Source of the DNA: Nitrososphaerota archaeon
GTDB lineage: Archaea; Iainarchaeota; Iainarchaeia; Iainarchaeales; VGJJ01
Direction: 5' to 3'
Assembly: GCA_020053155.1 (NCBI GenBank)
Contig: JAGVNS010000119.1
Location: forward strand, 1-7,077
Length of the DNA: 7,077 nucleotides
In this document: in pieces, positions 1 through 5,503 of the stretch
How the letters are laid out: the number at the start of each line of letters is the position of its first letter
Numbering within the stretch: position 1 is the first letter of the stretch
The notes under the pieces: model-generated
The model's database searches: none
The model's input: the letters and a program-made list of their open reading frames with translations, nothing else
Told to the model about the DNA's origin: nothing
Translations under genes and position numbers: made by a program

Positions 1-1
1 G

Positions 2-778
2 GAGTTGGGAAATTATTTTATTTACTTGATGCTGGCCCTGGCAGGGTTTGCCTGGATGCTCTGGGACCGGTTTCATGGAAAGAAAGGACACGAACGCCAT
101 TCTGCCCTATGGTTGGTTGTGATGGGGTGGTCGCTCATCCTGACCAGCGGATTTCATACTCTTTTTTTTCATTATACGGGTAAGATGCGGTCACTGGTAT
201 ACTTGCTGATGCTTATTCCCCTCGCCGCGTATTTATTGGTCCGACTGGCTGAAAAAATTCCAAAAATTAGGGGGTGGCAAAAGGGGGCCATTCTGGTGAT
301 GCTCATTCTTTTCATGCACCCCCCATGGGGGTATTCCCAGGTTTCATTTAACACGAAAGTGGATGCGGCTATTTGGGATTCCCTTCAATGGGTGGAAAGG
401 AATTCCGATGCAAACAGTACGGTGTATTCCCTTTTCGGGTTTTACCAGCACAGCCACCTATTATCCAATCGCCCAGGGAATTATGCGGGAGAATCAAGCA
501 AGGTATTGGACTATTTTTATGGCAAGGGGGGAGACTTTCCCTTGTATTGCGTAACAGGATACGACCAGTCTTCGTTTCCCTACATAAAAACGCGGCCCTG
601 TCCACTACACCCGTCCACGCTTGAGGAATATGATTTTTTACTTGCGGATTATCTTTCCGCGCCCAATACTCCTTCAGTCATTTCTATTGTGGAAAAAGAG
701 TTATTCCTTCGCGGGTTTGAGCGGGTTTATTGGAAAGAGGAAATAGCCATTTATCAGAACAAACGCGCGAATATTTAA
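2..778 (+). CDS. C-terminal part of a multi-pass membrane protein, GT-C glycosyltransferase/STT3-like (partial)
   Basis: The reading frame is open to the left edge (codons GAG TTG GGA from base 2), so this is probably the end of a longer gene; the first TTG at 5 is a poor start and has no visible promoter. Counting from that TTG, four hydrophobic helices lie near residues 4-23, 34-55, 63-84 and 94-110, followed by a soluble tail of about 145 residues. The tail opens with a pattern AAIWDSLQWVERNSDANSTVYS and then FGFYQHSHLLSNRPG, which resembles the segment after the last helix in STT3/GT-C proteins (a W..L.W+..N...S.V. pattern followed by a G...R loop). The WWDYG catalytic-domain signature of AglB is absent. 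From family knowledge such proteins move sugars from lipid carriers on the outer membrane face; here that is inference from the topology. It could instead be an unrelated membrane protein. The stop codon lies inside the next gene's TATA-like box. Confidence 0.6.
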   Translation, partial: ELGNYFIYLMLALAGFAWMLWDRFHGKKGHERHSALWLVVMGWSLILTSGFHTLFFHYTGKMRSLVYLLMLIPLAAYLLVRLAEKIPKIRGWQKGAILVMLILFMHPPWGYSQVSFNTKVDAAIWDSLQWVERNSDANSTVYSLFGFYQHSHLLSNRPGNYAGESSKVLDYFYGKGGDFPLYCVTGYDQSSFPYIKTRPCPLHPSTLEEYDFLLADYLSAPNTPSVISIVEKELFLRGFERVYWKEEIAIYQNKRANI

Positions 779-779
779 A
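772..779 (+). promoter_or_regulatory. TATA-like box for the coiled-coil gene
   Basis: TATTTAAA is centred 25.5 bases before the ATG at 801, the spacing expected for a leaderless archaeal transcript. The box contains the TAA stop (776-778) of the upstream gene. A G-rich stretch directly against the ATG is too close to act as a normal ribosome-binding site. Confidence 0.6.
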
Positions 780-800
780 GCCATTATTCGAAAGGGTGGG

Positions 801-1271
801 ATGCCAACCAAAGAATTGAAGGAGAGAGAAGAGGTGTTGCAAACCCTCCTCAAAAAAATAGATTCGGACATCGATTTTTTTACCAAGAGAATGGAGAAGC
901 TTCAAAAAAAACACGATAAATTAACAGATGTGGTGGAGGATGCGGGATTGGAGCCCGTTCCCATTTCCTTTTCCGTGATGGGAAAAAACACGGATGTAGT
1001 AAAAGAATTAGAGGACCATGTACTCGAATTAAACAAACTCAAGAATTTAGTGAGCATGAAACTCAAGCGGATATTGCAGGAAGAGGAATTGCTCGACCAT
1101 TTACAAAACGAATACGGAAAAAACGTTTCATTCAAACGGAATACAAAAGGAGGGCTTGAGCTCCAATTGAAAGACATGGATGCGGAATTAGCGTATGATG
1201 AGCTTCAACAGAATAGGAAAAAACTGGATTCTCTGCGCGGGCAAATACATGAATTGGGGGATTTGGAGTAG
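801..1271 (+). CDS. Coiled-coil protein of unknown function
   Basis: This 156-residue protein is highly charged and rich in Lys, Glu and Leu, with no membrane segment or signal peptide. Heptad-like helices run at about 1-45 and 64-105, with a shorter one at 130-156. They are separated by a non-helical stretch around 48-62 (LEPVPISFSVMG) and a probable beta-hairpin at 107-124 (VSFKRNTKGGLELQL). The pattern suggests a helical hairpin or oligomerising prefoldin-like protein, but no family is recognised and heptad periodicity alone is weak evidence. The ATG at 801 is preferred because the TATA-like box lies 25.5 bases upstream. The stop is one base before the ATG of the next gene, so the two are probably co-transcribed and may work together at the membrane. 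Confidence is high that it is a gene and low on its role. Confidence 0.8.
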   Translation: MPTKELKEREEVLQTLLKKIDSDIDFFTKRMEKLQKKHDKLTDVVEDAGLEPVPISFSVMGKNTDVVKELEDHVLELNKLKNLVSMKLKRILQEEELLDHLQNEYGKNVSFKRNTKGGLELQLKDMDAELAYDELQQNRKKLDSLRGQIHELGDLE

Positions 1272-1272
1272 T

Positions 1273-2007
1273 ATGCGGTTAAGGATAAAGTTCAAGCGTT
1301 CAACAGCGAGAGGACGAATAGACCGTAGGTTTCAGCCCAGTCGGGGCAAAAGGATTGTTAATCATGTGAAGTGGCATTGGAAAAAATACGCGACGGCTGC
1401 AGCTTTAGCCGCAGCGATAGGGGTGGGGGTCAATCAAGCGGTCGATTCCAAGATTGCACATTCGGATTTTGTCGGGCGTCAAAAGTTTTGGACCCTTAAT
1501 AGAAAAAGTATGGACGTATACAAAGGAGAGCCCTCAAATGAGATTCAAATTGGTGATGCCAAGTACCGGCTTTGGGAATCGTTGAAGAGTTTCACCTTTT
1601 CGAGGCATGACATACGAAACCAAGGAAAAACACGCGGGAAAATAAAGCAGCACTTCGAGCTTTTTGGGAAGGAATATTCAATGGCGATTGATGGTGCTCA
1701 ATACTCCATGACGCGCCCTGCCAAATTTTGGCGTTCTAAATGGACGTTGTCCCGCGGAAACGAGCCTTTGGCGCTCTTCAACGAAACTCATCGGTCAGCA
1801 TACAACCCGTTTATTCATGAATATGAAATCGTTCATCCCAAAACCGGTGAGCGAATTGGACGCATGACGGCTGTATGGAATTGGAGACGCTTCCTGACAA
1901 TGAGAAGAGACTATGCGATTGAGTATGAGAAAGGGTTTGATAACTATCTTTCTGAACCCGAAGTGACGGCGGTTCTTACCATGTTGGGTCGAATTTCTTC
2001 CAAGTAG
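1273..2007 (+). CDS. Basic single-pass membrane protein, possible tubby C-terminal/LURP-one-like beta domain
   Basis: The frame is open back to 1195, but the ATG at 1273 is the sensible start: it follows the upstream stop by one base, has GGAG at 1265-1268, and avoids a 77-base overlap. The 244-residue product begins with a very basic segment (residues 1-38) and one short Ala-rich hydrophobic helix (39-57, TAAALAAAIGVGV). A domain of about 145 residues (97-240) follows, with repeated strand-like units ending in basic-aromatic turns: YRLWESLKSFTF, GKIKQHFELFGKEYSM, RPAKFWRSKWTL, HEYEIVHPKTGERIGRM and DYAIEYEKGFDNYL. This rhythm (short strand, D/N-G turn, I/V-G-K-I, late F-D-x-x-L helix) resembles the tubby C-terminal/LURP-one fold, which includes scramblase-like lipid-binding proteins. 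That assignment is inference from pattern; the gene itself is secure. It probably forms an operon with the coiled-coil gene. Confidence 0.75.
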   Translation: MRLRIKFKRSTARGRIDRRFQPSRGKRIVNHVKWHWKKYATAAALAAAIGVGVNQAVDSKIAHSDFVGRQKFWTLNRKSMDVYKGEPSNEIQIGDAKYRLWESLKSFTFSRHDIRNQGKTRGKIKQHFELFGKEYSMAIDGAQYSMTRPAKFWRSKWTLSRGNEPLALFNETHRSAYNPFIHEYEIVHPKTGERIGRMTAVWNWRRFLTMRRDYAIEYEKGFDNYLSEPEVTAVLTMLGRISSK

Positions 2008-2015
2008 AAAATCAC

Positions 2016-2062
2016 CCCTTTATCTCTCCCAGTCCTTTCCCTAACCTTTTGCCGTTCCTTTT
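2016..2062 (+). terminator. Pyrimidine-rich tract after the 1273-2007 gene
   Basis: The spacer is almost entirely C and T with several T clusters (CCCCTTTA, CCTTTCCC, CCTTTTGCC, CCTTTTAA) and no hairpin. T-rich tracts without a hairpin serve as terminators in archaea, so it may end the upstream unit. Its last T cluster merges into the next promoter. The evidence is only compositional. Confidence 0.35.
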
Positions 2063-2066
2063 AAAG
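2059..2066 (+). promoter_or_regulatory. TATA-like box for the membrane winged-helix gene
   Basis: TTTTAAAG is centred 26.5 bases before the ATG at 2089 and only 20.5 before the ATG at 2083. With a leaderless layout the second ATG is the better start. Confidence 0.5.
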
Positions 2067-2088
2067 TCGTTTTTGAGCCAATATGAGC

Positions 2089-2703
2089 ATGGCTCAGGAT
2101 ATTACGCTCGATAAGGAAGTATTCAAAGCCCTTGCGGGAGAGACCCGCGTGCAGTTGCTGAAGGCATTGTTGGAGCGGAGAAAGACCCAATCCGAATTGG
2201 CCAAAGAACTGCATTTGTCTCCCCCCACGATTAAGGACCATTTGGACATTTTGCTCAAAACAGGATTAGTACGCGAAATGGATGATGGTCACAAATGGAA
2301 ATACATTGAGCTTACTATTAAGGGAAAAGGACTCTTTCAACTGCAGGACAATCGCATTCTCGTGCTGTTAGGAACAAGTATTTTGGGTGTGGCAGTTTCG
2401 GGATATTTGGCCTACACCCGATTTTTTGGAAACATTGTTTCAGCCGATGCCGGAGTTAGTGAACAGATGATGGTGAAGACCGGCGAAACCATTTCCCAGT
2501 ATTCCTCTGCCCCATTGGCGGAAGGAATAGGTTCCGGAGCAACCATGGTGGCGGCCGATGCGGCGAATCAAACCGTCCTGCGCGGTGTGGAAGTGGCGAG
2601 TCAAGCCATTCCCATTATTCCCACCGCCGAATTGGCCGTATTAGTATTGTGCCTGGTTGTGTTTGGAATTAGCGTGGGAATGTGGATAAAAAACACGTAT
2701 TAG
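2089..2703 (+). CDS. ArsR-like winged-helix regulator with two C-terminal membrane helices
   Basis: The N-terminal 80 residues form a classic ArsR-type winged helix: FKALAGETRVQLLKALLER, then the helix-turn-helix TQSELAKELHLSPPTIKDHLDIL, then LLKTGLVREMDDGHKWKYIELTIKGKG with the wing. Hydrophobic helices follow at about 90-109 (ILVLLGTSILGVAVSGYLAY) and 181-200 (AELAVLVLCLVVFGISVGMW). Between them is a loop of about 70 residues rich in Ala, Ser, Gly and Thr that should face outside if the DNA-binding domain is cytoplasmic. No Cys cluster typical of metal-sensing ArsR sites is present. A membrane-tethered one-component regulator sensing an envelope signal is the natural inference. The start at 2089 is chosen from TATA spacing; 2083 would add two residues. 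It sits 50 bases before the GH26-like gene on the same strand, which makes that gene a candidate target. Confidence 0.85.
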   Translation: MAQDITLDKEVFKALAGETRVQLLKALLERRKTQSELAKELHLSPPTIKDHLDILLKTGLVREMDDGHKWKYIELTIKGKGLFQLQDNRILVLLGTSILGVAVSGYLAYTRFFGNIVSADAGVSEQMMVKTGETISQYSSAPLAEGIGSGATMVAADAANQTVLRGVEVASQAIPIIPTAELAVLVLCLVVFGISVGMWIKNTY

Positions 2704-2722
2704 CGTGGTCCCACTCAAAAAG

Positions 2723-2730
2723 AATAAAAG
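2723..2730 (+). promoter_or_regulatory. TATA-like box for the glycoside hydrolase gene
   Basis: AATAAAAG is centred 27.5 bases before the ATG at 2754, so this gene may be transcribed on its own as well as by read-through from the regulator gene. Confidence 0.45.
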
Positions 2731-2734
2731 CCAG

Positions 2735-2748
2735 GTCACATTAGTGAC
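2735..2748 (+). promoter_or_regulatory. Small inverted repeat between TATA box and start of the hydrolase gene
   Basis: GTCAC-ATTA-GTGAC has perfect five-base arms and lies between the TATA-like box and the ATG, where a bound repressor would block initiation. The upstream winged-helix protein is a possible ligand. Arms this short can arise by chance. Confidence 0.3.
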
Positions 2749-2753
2749 TGATT

Positions 2754-3887
2754 ATGATTAACCCTGGTACAAAAGGGATTACTCCTCTATGGGTCGGCAT
2801 CGCTGTTATCTTTATTGTCGCTGGCGCTTTTTTCTTTTGGTCCCAATCCTATCCTCAAACCCCCCCTTCTACGAATGACAATCGAGGAGGAGGGCGTGAG
2901 CCCCCGGTTCCCCCCATTATTCCCCCCGTGCCTCCGTCCGTGTCTCCCCCTCCATCTACTGCCAATTTTTTATATTCCTATGAAGAGTTGAAAACAGGAC
3001 AGTTGGATGGAAAAATCATTCATTGTTCGGGTCCATTATTCACTCCGGCTAAACACACTGCATATCTTGCTTCGTTTCTAGCGACCAAATCCTACGCCGT
3101 GCGAAGCGACATCAATTTGGCCGACACGCGTTTTAGTCCAGAAAAGAAAGTAGCTGCCATGAAGGAAGCCTATAATCAGTTTCCAAATGAAATTCCAGTG
3201 GTTTCCATTCTTTACACTAAATCTCTTGGAAATGGAATTGGTTCGGGGTTAGATAAGGAAGTCTTGGATGGAAAATACGATAAAGATCTGAAGCTGCTGG
3301 CCGAAATGATGAAAGGGTTTAATCGGCCTGTTTTTGTCCGCGTGGCGTCTGAGTTCAATGGAAGTTGGAGCGGGTACCATTTGGCGTATTACGCGGACTC
3401 GTATCGCTATATTGTTGATTTTTTGAAAAAAGAAGGGGTGAACAAGGGCATTTTCATGTGGAACTATATGCCCCTCGCCCAGTCTTTTGCATATGCTGAT
3501 TGGTATCCGGGAGATGATTACGTGGATTGGTGGTCCGTGGACGTGTTCTCCAATCACTTCAAGCAGACGGCCTCTAACAAGGAATTGAAGCGCTTCTTGA
3601 CCGATGCGAAAGCGCACGGGAAGCCCGTGATTATTCCTGAATCTGGTCCCTCGGAAAACAATATTAATGATATTACGACATGGGATTCCTGGTTCGTTCC
3701 ATTTTTCGAATTGGTAAACGACTCCGCCTATACGATTAAGGGGTTTTGTTATTCAAATGAAGACTTCACTAAAACAACCACCCTTTCAACGTGGAAAGAT
3801 GTGCAATTGCCAGGTACTCCAATAGTTCCTTTGTACGCGGAAGAGTTGAAGAAACCACAATATTTGAATCAGCAAATTGAAAAATAA
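2754..3887 (+). CDS. Membrane-anchored GH26-like glycoside hydrolase (beta-mannanase-type)
   Basis: This 377-residue protein has an uncleaved-looking signal anchor (residues 12-30, LWVGIAVIFIVAGAFFFW), a low-complexity Pro/Ser/Gly linker (34-68), and a catalytic domain from about 71 to 360 that should face outside. The domain fits a TIM barrel of the GH26 type. RPVFVRVASEFNGSW (191-205) matches the strand-4 acid/base motif R..HE.NG.W with Glu200, and KPVIIPESGP (290-299) matches the strand-7 nucleophile motif with Glu296. The 96-residue spacing suits the family. VDWWSVDVFS (257-266) and GIFMWNYMP (232-240) fit other core strands. GH26 enzymes hydrolyse beta-1,4-mannan or related glucans and xylans by a retaining mechanism; the substrate here is unknown. 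The His normally before the acid/base Glu is Ser199, so specificity may differ. A tethered archaeal hydrolase could trim surface polysaccharide or act on neighbouring cells. Confidence 0.75.
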   Translation: MINPGTKGITPLWVGIAVIFIVAGAFFFWSQSYPQTPPSTNDNRGGGREPPVPPIIPPVPPSVSPPPSTANFLYSYEELKTGQLDGKIIHCSGPLFTPAKHTAYLASFLATKSYAVRSDINLADTRFSPEKKVAAMKEAYNQFPNEIPVVSILYTKSLGNGIGSGLDKEVLDGKYDKDLKLLAEMMKGFNRPVFVRVASEFNGSWSGYHLAYYADSYRYIVDFLKKEGVNKGIFMWNYMPLAQSFAYADWYPGDDYVDWWSVDVFSNHFKQTASNKELKRFLTDAKAHGKPVIIPESGPSENNINDITTWDSWFVPFFELVNDSAYTIKGFCYSNEDFTKTTTLSTWKDVQLPGTPIVPLYAEELKKPQYLNQQIEK

Positions 3888-3905
3888 TTTTTTCCCCTTT
3901 TTTTT
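3888..3905 (+). terminator. Double T-run terminator after the hydrolase gene
   Basis: Immediately after the TAA come six T, four C and eight T. This is a typical hairpin-free archaeal terminator in the gene's direction. Confidence 0.65.
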
Positions 3906-3936
3906 AGTCAACCGTATTAATCAGAAAAAGTAGAAA

Positions 3937-3954
3937 TGGGGGCTTTCGCCCCCA
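3937..3954 (-). terminator. Perfect GC hairpin with U-rich tail on the minus strand
   Basis: TGGGGGC (3937-3943) pairs perfectly with GCCCCCA (3948-3954) around a four-base loop. Read on the minus strand it is followed by TTTCTACTTTTTC, so it looks like a hairpin-plus-U terminator for transcripts coming from 4095 or from a short RNA start near 4050. It is about 140 bases past the nearest minus-strand stop codon. Confidence 0.5.
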
Positions 3955-4094
3955 CTCCATGGGTTGGTTGTAGGCAAATTGGGTTGGGTATTTTATTTCT
4001 GGAAGTATCAACCGGTCGCGCGCGCCTTTCTTTGTTGGGTTGGGAGTTAAAGAGGGACGCACGCGTTCCGGGTGAAATATTTTACTAAGCGCAA
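3955..4094. other. Noncoding spacer with a GC-rich island and GGGTTGGG repeats
   Basis: I see no coding potential in this spacer between convergent genes. It holds GGGTTGGG at 3981-3988 and again at 4037-4044, an alternating CGCGCGCGC at 4017-4025, a weak hairpin (GGACG/CGTTCC, 4055-4069), and a near-palindromic GTGAAATATTTTAC at 4072-4085 that could be a TATA element on either strand. With the hairpin at 3937-3954 it could define a minus-strand RNA of roughly 110 bases; that is speculative. Confidence 0.35.
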
Positions 4095-4589
4095 TCAGTT
4101 TGTTTTGACAAACACCACCTTTTTTCCGGATTGTATTTTGCCTAAGTGTCCAGCTTTCACCAGCATGTTCAATCGTTGCGAGGCCGCATTTGGATTTTTG
4201 TACCCTAATTGGGTTTGAATCAGGCTCGCGTCCACGCTTCCTTTCTCTTCCACCATCTTCATTATTTTCTGGTCGTTTTGGGGAAGGAGCGAAATGGAAT
4301 GAGCAGGTATTGGGTATTGGTTGTTGTTAGGAGTTGGGAGGTTGGTTGGGCTCATTCCACTCGTCTTCCATTGGAAGGATAGCTCGTCGTATTTAGCATA
4401 CATCTTCTCCAGCAACGCATTCGTTTGGTGGCGTTCCTGGGAGAGTTTGTACAGCAATGCCGTGACGAGCATGGGATTATCGGCATGCGACATGACGTCA
4501 TTCAGACTGGCCGTGAGTTCCGTAAATTCAGGGGAAATGGTGCTCAGTAAGAGCTGGAGATTCTTTTGGGCATCCTCATGAGTAGTCAT
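4095..4589 (-). CDS. Winged-helix DNA-binding protein with N-terminal helical domain
   Basis: This 164-residue soluble protein has three parts. Residues 1-75 are helical (DAQKNLQLLLSTISPEF..., then KLSQERHQTNALLEKMYAKYDEL), consistent with a dimerisation coiled coil. Residues 76-100 are a Pro/Asn/Thr linker. Residues 101-164 form a winged helix: QNDQKIMKMVEEKGSVDASLIQ, a recognition-type helix around NPNAASQRLNMLVKAGHL, and a basic wing GKIQSGKKVVFVK. The role as a transcription factor is inferred from the fold; no ligand site is seen. It is transcribed divergently from vapBC across 147 bases. Its promoter is bracketed by two palindromes and its first codons carry repeats of the same CATG core, which suggests autoregulation. 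The start is the ATG at 4589, with a TATA-like box about 28 bases upstream; no other in-frame start suits the box. Confidence 0.8.
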   Translation of the reverse strand: MTTHEDAQKNLQLLLSTISPEFTELTASLNDVMSHADNPMLVTALLYKLSQERHQTNALLEKMYAKYDELSFQWKTSGMSPTNLPTPNNNQYPIPAHSISLLPQNDQKIMKMVEEKGSVDASLIQTQLGYKNPNAASQRLNMLVKAGHLGKIQSGKKVVFVKTN

Positions 4590-4613
4590 GCTTCGTCATG
4601 ATGGTATCATGAC
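4576..4613 (-). promoter_or_regulatory. Operator array: four CATG cores at helical spacing, including a 19-base palindrome
   Basis: GTCATGATGGTATCATGAC at 4595-4613 is a perfect inverted repeat with eight-base arms and a three-base centre. The TCATG core recurs at 4576, 4586, 4596 and 4607, a period of 10-11 bases, so all copies face one side of the helix. The array runs from the TATA box edge through the start codon of the minus-strand winged-helix gene. Binding there would block initiation, and that gene's own product is the obvious candidate. Confidence 0.6.
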
Positions 4614-4621
4614 TATATAAA
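4614..4621 (-). promoter_or_regulatory. TATA-like box for the winged-helix gene
   Basis: On the minus strand this reads TTTATATA, preceded by CC as in a BRE-like context, centred about 28 bases from the ATG at 4589. It predicts a leader of only a few bases. Confidence 0.6.
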
Positions 4622-4623
4622 GG

Positions 4624-4637
4624 TTTTGCTGGCAAAA
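4624..4637. promoter_or_regulatory. Palindrome TTTTGC-TG-GCAAAA abutting the TATA box
   Basis: Six-base perfect arms with a two-base centre lie directly upstream of the minus-strand TATA element, where BRE and activator sites occur. A similar TTTTG...CAAAA repeat lies upstream of the vapB TATA box. Confidence 0.4.
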
Positions 4638-4683
4638 AGCGAATTGCTATGTCCAAAGGGGTGACTCTTTTTATGGTTTCTCA

Positions 4684-4699
4684 TTTTGGCCGGTCAAAA
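4684..4699. promoter_or_regulatory. Imperfect palindrome upstream of the vapB promoter
   Basis: TTTTGGCCGGTCAAAA has eight-base arms matching at seven positions. It ends nine bases before the AT-rich vapB promoter core and shares outer TTTTG/CAAAA ends with the palindrome at 4624-4637, so one protein might read both. Confidence 0.35.
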
Positions 4700-4707
4700 G
4701 TTATACA

Positions 4708-4718
4708 TATATATTAAA
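4708..4718 (+). promoter_or_regulatory. TATA-like box for vapBC
   Basis: TATATATTAAA is centred about 24 bases before the ATG at 4737 and about 33 before the ATG at 4746, favouring 4737 as a leaderless start. Confidence 0.55.
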
Positions 4719-4736
4719 CTTGTACGTATAGTGGGC

Positions 4737-4991
4737 ATGGGTCACATGACCATCTCGTTGAAGGAAGACAAAGAGCAGCGCTTGCGCGCTTTGGCGAAAC
4801 AGAAATATGGGCCGAGAAAAGGAGCCCTCTCACAAACAATAGAAGACTTGCTCGAATTAGACGAGAAAGAAGCCCGTCGGCGACGCGCCATCCAAAGCTT
4901 TTTAGCCCGTGGGAAAAAAGGGTATCATTTGGGTAAAATCGCGGTAAAGCATCGGTCGGAACTCTATGACAGAAAAATATTCCCTGATTGA
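4737..4991 (+). CDS. vapB: VapB-like antitoxin, ribbon-helix-helix type
   Basis: The frame is open from a TTG at 4686, but that start would swallow the promoter; the ATG at 4737 fits the TATA spacing and gives 84 residues (4746 is an alternative, 81). Residues 4-38 (MTISLKEDKEQRLRALAKQKYG...ALSQTIEDLL) fit a ribbon-helix-helix: one beta strand for DNA contact and two helices for dimerisation. The charged middle (DEKEARRRRAIQSFL) leads to the tail GYHLGKI...RSELYDRKIFPD, which matches the G..LG...R.ELY.R toxin-wrapping motif of VapB antitoxins. In this family the tail blocks the VapC active site and the complex represses its own operon. The last 26 bases overlap vapC, as is common for these pairs. 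Confidence 0.85.
   Translation: MGHMTISLKEDKEQRLRALAKQKYGPRKGALSQTIEDLLELDEKEARRRRAIQSFLARGKKGYHLGKIAVKHRSELYDRKIFPD
4740..4751. promoter_or_regulatory. Palindrome GGTCA-CA-TGACC over the vapB start
   Basis: This perfect inverted repeat with five-base arms lies at the predicted transcription start and first codons of vapB. That is the usual position for a VapBC autoregulatory operator, but it also encodes codons 2-5, so chance is possible. Confidence 0.4.
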
Positions 4992-5391
4992 TTCTAATAT
5001 CCTCATTTACTATTTGGATTTGGAGGAGAAAGAAAAACATCCCATCGCGTTTGATTTTATTCATAGTCGATTAATGGGAAAAGAGACAGCAGTTAGTGTC
5101 CAGAATCTGGCTGAATTTTCTTCTAACGTGGTGGATAACAAAACCACTCCGGCGATTGAAAAAGAGATCGAGGATACCATCCGTGAAATAATGGATATTT
5201 TTGAGGTTATCTCGTATTCCCCAAACACCATCATCCATGCCAATGCCTTGCACAACAAATACAACATTCATTTTTGGGATGCCCTGCTTGCGGCCACCAT
5301 GCAAGAGAACCACATTTCAACCATTTACACGGAAAACACGAAGGACTTCGAAAAAATACCAGGGATCAAGGCGATCAATCCTTTTGGGTAA
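4966..5391 (+). CDS. vapC: VapC-like PIN-domain toxin ribonuclease
   Basis: This 141-residue protein has a complete PIN domain. The acidic active-site positions are all visible: Asp9 in SLIDSNILIYYLD, Glu50 in VQNLAEF, Asp105 in HFWDALLAATM, and Asp127 in YTENTKDFEKIPGIKAINPF. VapC toxins are Mg2+-dependent endoribonucleases that cut RNAs such as tRNA anticodon loops or rRNA and slow growth until the antitoxin is replenished; the target here is unknown. The ATG at 4966 lies 26 bases inside vapB, so translation is coupled; a weak GGTCGG at 4954-4959 is the only ribosome-binding candidate. Nothing suggests decay: the length is normal and the catalytic residues are intact. Confidence 0.92.
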   Translation: MTEKYSLIDSNILIYYLDLEEKEKHPIAFDFIHSRLMGKETAVSVQNLAEFSSNVVDNKTTPAIEKEIEDTIREIMDIFEVISYSPNTIIHANALHNKYNIHFWDALLAATMQENHISTIYTENTKDFEKIPGIKAINPFG

Positions 5392-5403
5392 CACCTTCCT
5401 TCC

Positions 5404-5446
5404 GTCTATTGTTCAACCAATCGTCTTGTCCATGAACAAAATAGAC
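5404..5446 (+). repeat. Long imperfect hairpin downstream of vapC
   Basis: GTCTATTGTTCA (5404-5415) pairs with TGAACAAAATAGAC (5433-5446) over twelve base pairs with a two-A bulge and a 17-base loop. It starts 12 bases after the vapC stop codon and has no T-run after it, so it is not a textbook terminator. It could stabilise or process the 3' end of the vapBC transcript. Confidence 0.5.
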
Positions 5447-5474
5447 CTGCATTGGTTTCCTAGTGTGATAGTCG

Positions 5475-5482
5475 TTTATTAA
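5475..5482 (+). promoter_or_regulatory. TATA-like box for the 5504-6076 gene
   Basis: TTTATTAA is centred 25.5 bases before the ATG at 5504, giving this gene its own leaderless promoter apart from vapBC. Confidence 0.6.
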
Positions 5483-5503
5483 TGGGGGTAAATAGTATTG
5501 GGG

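Noticed and set aside
1195..1272. Longer start for the basic membrane protein gene
   Set aside because: It would overlap the coiled-coil gene by 77 bases and add residues with no domain role, while the ATG at 1273 sits one base after the upstream stop.
3249..3617. Minus-strand frame of 122 codons inside the hydrolase gene
   Set aside because: It is antisense to a strongly supported coding region, has no promoter and no recognisable domain.
3961..3988. Possible G-quadruplex from GG/GGG tracts
   Set aside because: Most tracts are only two Gs with uneven loops, so a stable quadruplex is doubtful; similar G-rich text at 4326-4350 is explained by a Pro/Asn/Thr linker on the other strand.
4714..5064. 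Minus-strand frame of 116 codons across vapB and the start of vapC
   Set aside because: It overlaps two well-supported genes and their promoter and shows no domain pattern.
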